Below, in pieces: positions 48,391 through 59,000 of a stretch of 64,000 nucleotides of DNA; within the stretch, counting starts at the first letter, position 1; each line of letters starts with the position of its first letter. Origin of the DNA: Pisaster brevispinus (Eukaryota > Echinodermata > Asteroidea > Forcipulatida > Asteriidae); assembly GCA_023634235.1 (NCBI GenBank), contig JAMKCF010000007.1:7734105-7798104 (forward strand), written 5' to 3'. Below the pieces are notes generated by a model. That model saw only the letters and a list, made by a program, of their open reading frames with translations, did no database searches and was not told the DNA's origin. The translations under genes were made by a program, and so were the position numbers.

Positions 48391-48439
48391 ACGTGGAGCT
48401 TTACGATGGTTTCCTATGGAACCCCTCGTTGAAGTTGGA

Positions 48440-48627
48440 CATGATGATGTAACATTTTTTAATAATTTGGGTTTGGACAAAGACAAATTGACTGGAGCGG
48501 GACTTGAACCAACGACCTCCGGATTAACGTACCGGCACTCTACCAACTGAGCTATCCAGCCCTATGTTGGCGGTCTCCCTATTAGTCAATATCTTTGTTC
48601 GGGGTGCCAGTCAGAAGCCAGTAAATA
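48440..48627 (-). mobile_element. tRNA-derived SINE inserted in arm B
   Basis: About 188 bp absent from the same place in arm A. The tRNA-like head is at 48490-48562 on the minus strand (TAGCTCAGTTGGTAGAGTGC ... GGTTCAAGTCC; loop with GTT, Asn-like), but its acceptor stem does not pair, so it is not a working tRNA gene. A related fragment is near 59760-59850. Confidence 0.75.
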
Positions 48628-49312
48628 ACTTTGGTATACTTGTAGGTGTTAACTTTGGTGTACTTGTAGGTGTTATGCATGATTGGTAAGGATAACAGTC
48701 ACCAGTGTTTAAGTTTAGTCTGAAAGCTCACTGATTATCACAAGTTCTCACAAGTTCATACTAAAACCCTTTTTTTTCCTGTGAAATATTTCCCCCTGAA
48801 ATGTCTTATCCGTTAAAACTGTATGTGAAAACATAAACAAAACGCAGCAGCTGATTTCTACAACCAAAATTAAGGACATTTTACATGCTGAAAACTGTGC
48901 ATGGTTTTCACTATTTTCTCTTTACTCACATAATGGATTAAGCCCAAATTTTGACGGACTTGTTATTTCATGTGTATGGGTGATCACACAAAACATGACC
49001 ACTGTCTGTGATTTGTTTTTTTTGTTTTTTTGTCAGCCTTACCAATCCCTTATAAAAACCTCAAAAGGGGAAGTGTGTACAGGAGAAAGGAATAACTGCT
49101 GAAGTTAAACCCTCAGAACTCCGCTGCAACTAAGGCAGTTTAGACCTGTACCACTCTTGCAGCTATCTTTGCCCGATTCCCTGTATACACAATGACACTG
49201 TTATAGTTTTAATTCTCATTTTATAAAGAGGGATCAGACTGTATTCCCTTCCAGCCTCGGTTTGGTAACATTGGTTTTAATGGGGACAAAAATGGCTGTG
49301 CCATGATAATTT

Positions 49313-52030
49313 TTTTTTTAATAATTATTATTCTCTTTTCCCAGTTGTATTTTCGTCTTTTCTTTCAAAATTTACGATTTGTATTGTGTAGTCATGGCAA
49401 GTGAAAAGAATGGATTCTCGCCAAGTCCTGTACTACTAATAATACAGGTACATCTACCGGTACATCTGGTGCTTCGACTGTTGTGGCGAAAGTCTGTGAA
49501 ATTAAATACATAATTATATGTTATATATATATTAAATTATGTGGCCTCCAGGACACAATGGCGTATGTAAAGCTAAACCCTCCGGGCACAGTTACACAAA
49601 GATTCATTTGGCGTCTGCTCTACGACAGCTGCATTAACCCTGCGAGAAAACAAGGGGAGACTCCGGAAGGCACTTTTTTTCCTTTTTTTAATTACTGAAA
49701 AATCTTTGGGCCAATTCCGCTGAAACTACATGTAATCCTCAATTTAAGAGTGACTTATTTTGTTAAATAATATAACAATAATATGTGAAGTTGACATTTA
49801 TTAGGCTTGCAACGGTTTGACAACATTCAGAAATGTCCCTTTGGAGTATTCCAATATTCAGGTCAAAATTTGTTTAATTAACACAATTTTTTTTGCGTTT
49901 GGCTTATTACATGTTTTTCAATAGATTAGGCCTACATAAGAAAACCACTATAGTTACACAATTTTTTTTTTAAACATAAAACAAAAATTAGGAGCAGTAT
50001 TTCCTATGTTTATCGAATACAATTATGTAAAATTCAATGGAATGGGACTATCTGGAAGGATGGGGGTAAATACAATAATAATTGAGAGAGTTATGCACTA
50101 CTTCGTGGATTGCTTGGACAGCAACAGTACACGTGCTCCAATTTATCTGACATTGAGAGTAAAACATTGTAACATATTACATTTTATAAGGTTTAATGTG
50201 ATAATTTAAATGTGAGTAAAATATAGTTTTCCATTAACACGTAGATAATGTATTTGTTTAAACTTTTACACTAATAGGCCAAGGGGAACTGCAGTTTGAA
50301 TTGGCCAGAATTTCTCATCTAAAATAAAGATGGGGAAATGGTGTAACCCCCCCCCCTCCCTCTTATGCCCCCTTAAAATGTTACCCTAGTTTCGGCGCTG
50401 ACATGAGGTTTCAAACAGCTACAGAATCTAAGCTATCTAAGATCACCCACCTTGTGGTCCAGCTCATGTCATTGAGGCTTTACTCAATTTCCAGATTATA
50501 TGCACATTGATTTAATTGCTCTCCTTGGAAATTCTGGGTTCTTTTTTTCAACCTTTATGTGTTATAGTTAAGTTTATGCATTAAAATGCAGTAGATGTAT
50601 ACTATATACTCAGGGCAATTCTTTTGAGAACTAGAAAGTCTCTCGAATTCTGAAATGTATACTCCTAGCCGTGGCAGTAGAATTAATCATAAGCAAGAAA
50701 GGTTTTCAAATAACACTCTACTCTGCAAAGAGATTCACGTGGTGTTTACCTCAAATCGAATATGAATGTACTTAACAAAATTAGGCATTTATACTGCCCC
50801 ACCGAGAAAGAAGAGGATTTAAAAAGGTATACATTTGGTGGTGTTTTTTTAAAAGCTTGTCTACTTACAGTTTTTCAAACAATATGCGAAACGACTGAGC
50901 AGTGAGCAATAACATTGAAGACTAATTATTTTCGATCATATTATGGTATTAAAAATATAGTTTTCTCTTACAGAAAAAAGGGCCTTTGTCTTTTATTTTA
51001 CGTCCCTTTTTTTTGGGGGGGGGGTTAAAAACCCTTTTAGGATGGAGACTGCTTGTGCGGTGAGGCTGTTTCTTGTTTTTACTCAAAAAAATTGCAAAGC
51101 CCCGACGGACTTGTTCACCCGGGGTATCCCAGACGGGACCATTCCACATATCTAAGATGGGGGTGTGGGGGGGGGTCAGTTCTCAGAGTTGTATTGGGTT
51201 TTTTTTGGGGGGGGGTGGGCTGTGATTTTTTTTCCTGGCATACAAATGTACACACAATCTGCTATACCACTGCACATCAACACATAGCTACCCAGATCTA
51301 CCCCCTCTGTAAGTGGAACAATCAGTTCAGCTGTCCGTTCTCTGTAACCGGCTTGGCTTTGGGGACTGGTTGTGCATGAAGGCCACTGGGGCAGCTGGTA
51401 GAAATAGCGAATGATAGTGCCTATATCAAACATCATTATTAAACAGTTATTTAAAATATAAGGACTTCGATAGAAATCCAGGCCTGAATACATTCAGTAG
51501 GAATAAAGAATCTGAATGTAACGCAGGACTATATAATACGCACCCCCCCCCCTCCCCGCCAATGTAATGTGTGTGACGGTTGTTGACGATACTTATTAAA
51601 AGCGGCAATATTTGCTGCCAGCACCGATTTGATGTTCGGCCGAAGTTTGGTGCTCAATTTAAGTCTGGTGCTTGGAAACCAGACCGCATCATCATCATCA
51701 TCATCGCAATGTGTGTCAGTTGCAAATGCACATTCTTTCAATGAATGGACGGGACGACGGACTCTAGATAGCTAGCTAGCTGTGGTGTGCTGGATGGTCT
51801 TCGCACACTGTCGCATGAAATGTAAGACATAACTGTAAGTAACTTTTTCCTTTTTCAGTGTTCACATAATATAGTTAGTGTATAAATGTATATATTCTTG
51901 GTTTAATCTATTACAGTTGTTCCAACTAAGTATCAATCATGAGTATGAAGTCTAAGCAGTCATGATCAAGGCTGAATAGCAACAATATATTTTGCAATTG
52001 CACTTGCAGTGAAGTGAAATATAATTTCAG
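49313..52030. other. Non-coding stretch
   Basis: Nothing supportable as a gene. It contains poly-G/poly-T tracts (51010-51027, 51165-51222) and a (CAT)n run near 51690. The short ORFs are artefacts of these. Confidence 0.5.
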
Positions 52031-52039
52031 TATGTACAA

Positions 52040-53785
52040 ACGGAGACCAGACAACTCGTCCGTCGGACAACTCGTCCGTTCGGACAACTCGACGGTTCAG
52101 ACAACTCGACGGTTCGGACAACTCGACGGTTCAGACAACTCGACGGTTCGGACAACTCGACGGATGATTTATTCAACCGTCAGACAACTCGACTTGGGGT
52201 CAAGACAAGTCGACGGATGGCCGTGACGGGGGCTCAGCACGGGGCAGGTTGGGTGAAGAGCGGCCTGGTAGGGGGTGGGGGTGCACGAGCGTCCCCCGGG
52301 GGTTGGGTATGGTGGGTAGTCGACGGATGGCCGTGACGGTGGCTCAGCACTGGTGGGGGGAGGGGGGTGCACGGGTGTCCCCCGGGGGTGGGGTATGGTG
52401 GGTGGGTTTAATATCCGGGCGAACGGATAATTGATACTTGTTTATTTTTACCATTCATTTTCATTATGAGTTGTTGTTGTTGGTAGTAATAAAGTAAAGT
52501 AAAGATGCAACATCCTCAGCTTGAAGTCTTGGCTCAGCACGGGGCGGGAGGGGTGAAGAGCGGCCTCGGCGAAAGGGGAGGCCGTGTACTGACTTGGCGC
52601 ATGCACGGGCGTCCCCCGGGGGTGGGGTGTGGTGGGTGGGTTGTTATTGTTGTTACTAGTTATAAAAGAAATGTTTTTTCAATGTTTTTTAACCTGTTTC
52701 TGATTATGTAAAAATTAGAAGGGTATACATTTTTTAAACAGTAGAACCTGAAAGCCAGAGGTTATCGGCTTATAACTAACAAAGTAATTGTATAGGGCAA
52801 GATTTAATCAATAATGCTCCATTCCCGATGCAACACTCACATAATCACATTCTTTTGTTAACATCCAAATTATACAACCATATTCAATTCCAATTCAGCT
52901 ACACACTATGATTGATTTGAACAATATAAATTTTACAGGTTTTCTGGTCGGGGTTCGTGTCGGCTTATTATTATATTCGCAATGGTTTTCGTTGTGACAG
53001 ACCTGTATGTTTTTGCCGAATATATCAAGGGTGAGCCACACATTTGACGATTGCATCAGTGGAAGTGTTTGGCAGAGTGAGGCCGCGAGGAAGTCTAAAT
53101 GTACCAATATATTTCTTAACTCTTTTCTACCACATTCTATTCGTATTTTAACGGCAGCCAGTAAAATTCCCCGATGTTCTTTCTTTTTGTTGTCTTTAAT
53201 GAAGTAAATGTTTGGATATGCCCTTGTGTAAATACAGTTTTAAATATCTATACAGCATTATTCATATTAACGTATTTTTACAAATGTTTTTTACGGTTAT
53301 ATGAGCATGTTCGGCAAATCAAATTACTATTCTAAGGACAGCAAACATTTAATTGAATTGATTTGTAAATTTTTCTTAGCAAGAACATGTTTTCATGTTT
53401 TAATTTCAGACAATCTTCAGTCGCTGGTGTACAATCTTCATTTGCGTAAGTGTGTGATTCTAAAAGAAGATACGGGGAATACGGGTATCCATAGTCTTGT
53501 CTTAAACCGAATACTTACTTGAGGTTCGCGCAAAAATTATAGAATGGCAGGATTTATACAGGAAATTCGTGTAAACATTTCAGAAACGGAGGTCAGCCGC
53601 TCAACCGTCGACTTGTCTTGGCCATCCGTCGAGTTGTCTCAAAGTCGAGTTGTCTGAACCGTCGAGTTGTCCGAACGGTCGAGTTGTCTGAACCGTCGAG
53701 TTGTCCGAACGGTCGAGTTGTCTGAACCGTCGAGTTGTCCGAACTGACGAGTTGTCCGACGGACGAGTTGTCTGACATCCGTACA
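52040..53785. mobile_element. TU-like foldback element
   Basis: Inverted arms at about 52025-52220 and 53585-53790 are each made of 17-bp tandem units, GACAACTCGACGGTTCG/A, and the arms are reverse complements (both outer ends carry GTACAAACGGA/TCCGTACAAAC). Long inverted repeats with tandem outer subrepeats are the known layout of sea-urchin TU and Drosophila FB elements. The middle holds a GC-rich tandem block and AT-rich DNA without a recognised ORF. Confidence 0.78.
52209..52640 (+). repeat. GC-rich tandem units of about 110 bp
   Basis: Three units, two adjacent (52209-52410) and one near 52530-52640, each with GGCTCAGCAC(G/T)GG, a G-rich stretch, then GTCCCCCGGGGGT(T/G)GGG and ATGGTGGGT. 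Composition differs sharply from the surroundings. Confidence 0.75.
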
Positions 53786-53799
53786 AACTGAGTACTACT

Positions 53800-55974
53800 A
53801 AGTAAGGAAAAGGGGGCACAGTATGCCCCTTTTCCCTTCCCACAATGCCTTTTGGCCATTCAGCAAAAATCAACCAGGCGGATTGGTGATATGGTCTATA
53901 TTTTTATTAGTCATTATTACCGAAAGCTATCTCATTTGACATGTTTGATTGAGTAAAACTAAAAAGATACTATTTTTATTCCATAATTATGAATGAAAAA
54001 GTAGCAGTCAGATACGAAAATTTTACCCATTATCCCTCCTGCTGTTCTTCTGAATCTTAATTCTCTCATTTCGGCTCGACCTCGAGACCAATTTAAAACC
54101 ATGCACTTTGATTACATGTTTAAGCAAATTGTCTCGTACCTGGAAAAATTAATACTGCTGACATGTTGAAACTTTTGACAAAAATTAAACTTAAGTCTGT
54201 CACTTTTAGTTGTCACTTCATCATTTCGTCATGTCTGCAATTCGGCAACTATACAATTTGCATAAAAGACCACAAAGATGCTGATGTTTCTGAAGTGCAT
54301 AGCATGTGCTGACTGCTGGACTGGACACAATTTTACTTATAACTACTGAAATTAGGGAATTATCTTTTGAAAACCAGAAAAGGAAAGTATTGCTTTTGGG
54401 TAAAATGAATGAGGCCGAACAAACATTAAAAATAGTTCGTTTTTTTCCCATTTAGGGCTACATGTTTTTATGAATGTTTTCCTAGTACACTTAATAAGGG
54501 AAAAAAAAGATGGACACATGTAAGTTGGGTTTAATTCTCATGATAAGCACTGACTTTTGGTTCCACATTGTGTGAATCAGACTGAGGGTAATGTCTTGTG
54601 CAGTACATTCAGGGATGAGCAACGTGAGACCTTTAGTCAAATTCAGACTTGTAGAAGTCTGCCCGGTAAACAACAATGCCCGTTTTTTTTTCCACCAAAA
54701 CAAGTAGGTAGGGTTCCTTTAATTTACTTTGCTAGCACTGAGGATACTGTTCCCAAACGCTTCTTGGAATGTATAATCCTGTGGTAATGAAAAGGTTGAA
54801 ATGGCATTTTAGTACACCTTTTAAGATCTGGATCCCTGTTTCAGACTTTTGAGAAAATGAAACGCATTATGGGGGCAATACAGTTGTTTCTTTTATTATA
54901 CATGTAGTTACAGATGACCTCCAGTTATACATGGTTCATTAATGTTTGTTTAAAAGTACTACTTTGATGCACCGTCACTATCGAGTGACATTTATACCAT
55001 AAAACAACATATATGAAGAATCAGGAAAAAAGGGATTCCCAAGTTTTAGATGATTATTCAAAGATGATTTGTAGGCATTATTTGCAAGCCCGGTCTTGGC
55101 ATTGGTCTTGGTCTCGGACTGTTGGTCTTGGTCTTGGTCTCAGACTGCCTAGTCTCGGTCTCGGACTGTTGGTCTTGGTCTTGGTCTCGGACTGTTGGTC
55201 TTGACTACAACACTGTTAACAAGACATGATGATGGTGGTCTGTCGTGTTAGACCTAGCCCCACTTGTGTGGCCAAGCTCTGAATCCTTGGCCACATGTCA
55301 GGCCCCATTTTTTTTTTAACCTTAGTGGTTGGCGATCAAAGGTGCATTCCCTACTTGCGGGTCGGCGGTTTAAACCAACTAAATGTGTTTACTTGCCTAG
55401 CTTGCCCTGGGTACTTTGGATGTTTAAATAAATTACTAGACAATGTACGCCGGGCTAGTGTTGTTAAGGATGAGCCCTGAATTAACATTTCATTTTGGCT
55501 TTCTTGCAGATTAGTTGAAAATCAATGATGTCAACGACTTAATCTGCACCTACAGGCTGTTAAACTGAAGATCGTCACCTGCCGATTTCCCATCAATCCA
55601 CTCTGTCAACCATCAACCCTTTTGTAGTTGATATAAATTGCTGTGGACACAACATTAGTGACATCTTTACTATTCCGGTCCTGTTTTTGTAGTTGATAGC
55701 ATCAACTCCTGCGTGCATGTTGACATCGAAGTCTCAATACTGCGTTGATTACAATCATCTCCACAGGATTCATCTTCTATTGACGGCGGTATAACTTCAC
55801 TCCTACTGGCGATTTTATGTCAACAGCTTGGGATGTAAACTTCCCTGGATGTAACTTCTGTCGACAGAAATAGTGCTGACCTACAGTTGACAGACATTGA
55901 CTTGTGTGAATGAAACTTAAGTTGACCAAGACATTGATTGTAAATAAGCCAGGGCCAAGGCAATAGCACCAAGC
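53800..55974. other. Intergenic, upstream of ARL6
   Basis: No gene recognised. A minisatellite at 55085-55205 consists of GGTCTTGGTCTCGGACTGTT-type units. The last 450 bp may include the ARL6 5' untranslated region, but no cap or splice signal decides this. Confidence 0.5.
55085..55205 (+). repeat. Minisatellite GGTCTTGGTCTCGGACTGTT
   Basis: About five degenerate units; chance ORFs through it are Leu/Gly/Ser repeats. Confidence 0.85.
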
Positions 55975-56097
55975 ATGGGTTTGGGCGACCTACTTAGCAA
56001 GTTGTTCGGCAGAACCAACAAGAAGGCGCAGGTGTTGTGCATTGGATTGGACAACAGTGGAAAGAGTACTATAATAAATGAACTGAAGCCCAAAGAC
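55975..56097 (+). CDS. ARL6: ARL6 exon 1
   Basis: Encodes residues 1-41: N-terminal amphipathic helix with Gly2, and the P-loop. The start context is CCAAGCATGG. Donor AAAGAC|GTAAGT, phase 0. Confidence 0.95.
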
Positions 56098-59000
56098 GTA
56101 AGTGATCACAAAAGTGAAGTCAAGTCACGAGAAATTAATGTCAAAGCCAAGCCAAGCCATATCATCAGTTTCATCTTTAAGCCTGGTTCATACTTTGCGC
56201 AAAAGCGTGCCATTTTCCAAGTGTGACAGGGAAACTTGCTTCGCTTTTGCAATTTGTGTGAAGTATGAAGCAGGCTTTTCTCAGTTTGCAATGAGCACAG
56301 TTACCAAAAGGTTTTTTTAGGGGAGTGCAGTGGCATAACTAGGGATTTTCATTGCGGAGGAGGGCAAGCTGGCGTGAAGACTTAGGGAGGACCTTTTTGA
56401 TATATTGAATCATTCCTCTGTGTATTTTTGACCTCGTTTGGGGGGGGGGTGTGGGAAGGGCTCAGAGCTCCTGCAGCTACCCCCATGCCCTCCTCCTGCT
56501 CCCCTAGTGGCATGTTGGAGTACACTTGATAGAGTTCTTGTGTTTACAGCGTGTCATGAGCATGGGTTCAGGTCTCTGTCATGACACTTGTGTCCTTGAG
56601 CAAAACACTTTTAGACCATTATTGCTTCCTCCTTCGGATGAAACGTGCATAACAACGTAGGATCCCGTGTGTTGTGTAAAGAACCCAGGTACACTTATCG
56701 CTAAGAGAAGGGGTTCGCCCCGGTGTTTCTGGCAAGGTTGCACTGCGTGGCCTTGTAAACCTCTGCAAGATATTACACCGGCCTAAATGGGTCTCTCAGT
56801 TTCAAAACGGCTCTGCATACCTGTCGTTAAAAACAATTTCTGAAATTCTTTCTTGACTTGGTGATTTTCAACATTCACTCCCTTGACCCACTTGCCTACA
56901 GGTGACCTGAATCCTCCCCTATCCTTCACCCTTACATTGTAGGTCACTTCACTAAATGTTTAGACTTGGACATTTGCCCGGCCGTGAGAAAAGCAATTGT
57001 TATTTTGGCCTACGCATTCCTCAATCCTCAATCCTTCAACTTCATGACGAGGTCGTTCAAACACAGTACTAAAGTCTGTTTTAAGGCAGTTTTAACTCAC
57101 TTTGTGTAACCAAATCGGGTTAAATTGAATGAGTTAAATCGGTTCGGCGATGGTGGTTTAACGCTTAACCACTTCGGTTTTATCTTTTAGCACGTTGTGT
57201 GGACAGAATAAAAATGACCACATCCGGTTTAACTCACAACAGATGACTGCTGACCTGTGTAAGGTCGCTAAGTAAATATGCCTACGTACGCCTCAACGTG
57301 CGCCTCAACGTGCGCCTCAACAGGGCCGTGCGCATGCTTTTGTGATTTTGTGTTGGGGCATGGTGCTGTTTGACATCTTAAAACCTAAGATAAACCGTAT
57401 CAGGTTTAACTTCGAGCTGTCTGAACGCAAGGTAGTTTTATTTTTACAACCACCCTCCCGCTGCTTGTAAAGTTAAACCCGTTCGTGTCTAACTTTAGTA
57501 CGCTATCTGAACATGGCCAAAGAGGATTCAGGAGGGTTAGGGTTAAAGTGACAACTGACAACAACAAAAACATTTGGCACAAGAGATGGTCTTTGTATTA
57601 TAAAAAAAACCCATTGACTTACATAGTAAGTATAGCCATATCCAAATTAGCGGCTACGTTTGCAGCGATGGCTGGACCACCATGTTTACATGCATTAAGG
57701 CTGCCCTCAAAAGGGAGGGTAAACCTTTGGCAATTACACCGAAAATTACTGACCATAAAAACTTGCTTGGTAAGAAGCATTGCAGCTGTTGATAATGTAT
57801 AACATTTTGAGAAACGATTCCCTTCAAAGGAATGTGGTTTTAGAAAAAGGAATTCAAAAGCATTTCAATCAGAGAAACGTTTCTGCATGAAACCGTTTCT
57901 CAGATTGTGTATTCCAATTACGGATTATTCTTCCTGCGTGGACATAACCGATCCAAAAACGCTACCACCTTTTGAAATTAAAATTTTCACAGGTTATTTT
58001 TATTGCATTTTATCTACATTTATACAGGATTAAAACAATTGAACGGTTCCAAGAACCAAAGGTTTACTTTTGCCCGTAACCACTACATGTACCTTAGCAA
58101 TAGCCTTATAGCCATAGCAGCCAATTTCGGACTCTGCCTATGTTCATTTTAACTGCATATATTTGAAAATTTTTCACTTGCTTTTTAACTTCAATTCAGA
58201 GAGTGTAAATTTCTTGTCTTTTTTTCTTTTTGCTCTTTAATGTTTGTTTCAAGTCCCAAGCGGAAGACATTGTACCCACGATTGGGTTCACCGTAGAAAC
58301 GTTCAAGTCAACAGCAGTCAACTTCACCGTGTTTGATATGTCGGGCCAGGGGAAATATCGGAATCTATGGGAGCACTACTACAGGTAATGGGTTCTGTCA
58401 TAGTTCCTATAAACGGACATCAGAATTTTCTGTAATGTAATTTACTGAATTCCGTTTTCTATTACTTTAAATTACTGGTATTATTTTTAAAACTATTTCC
58501 ATGATAACAACGGTGTTAATTCAAGTTTTAAAAAAAACACAATAAATATGACACACTTTCCCAATTGAAGGCTCATTTAAATCCGTTTGATGCATAAAAA
58601 CCTTCCTGTGGTTGCTGTGTCACTCAAAGATCTGGTGATATGGTTTCATTATGGAGTTTTCTGGACGGCTTTGCTGGCAAAGTCTTCCGTTTGGTCATCA
58701 TTTTAGTCATTATTTGAATCCAGTTTTTTAATCCCCGTTGAATTTTGTATTCTGTGAAATTCTGTGCAGTTGGATTGAGACACTATTGTCCTTGAGAAAG
58801 ACACTTGAACATGTCCTTTGGATGGGACGTAAAGCCGTAGGTCCCATTTTCTAGGATTGGTATTGCAAGTTAAAGAACACAGAACACTTACGGAAGAGTA
58901 AGGGTTAACCCCAGTGTTTCTGGTTCACATAGCAAGAACCCTTGTTGACAGGTTTTCTCAGGCTTGCAAGCTGCAATGACTATTTCACACTTAGTGAGGC

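Larger units (their letters stand above)
42849..49312 (+). repeat. Inverted segmental duplication, arm B
   Basis: Partner of the arm at 4270-9879. The left breakpoint falls in the Ser/Thr-rich linker, just before CGGCCAAAGCAGCGGGTCG. Upstream of it the two loci share nothing visible, so the duplicated tract never included the SAM domain or earlier exons. Confidence 0.88.

Noticed and set aside
48490..48562. tRNA-Asn gene on the minus strand
   Set aside because: Acceptor-stem bases do not pair, it lies within a 188-bp insertion missing from the paralogous arm, and similar decayed heads occur elsewhere.
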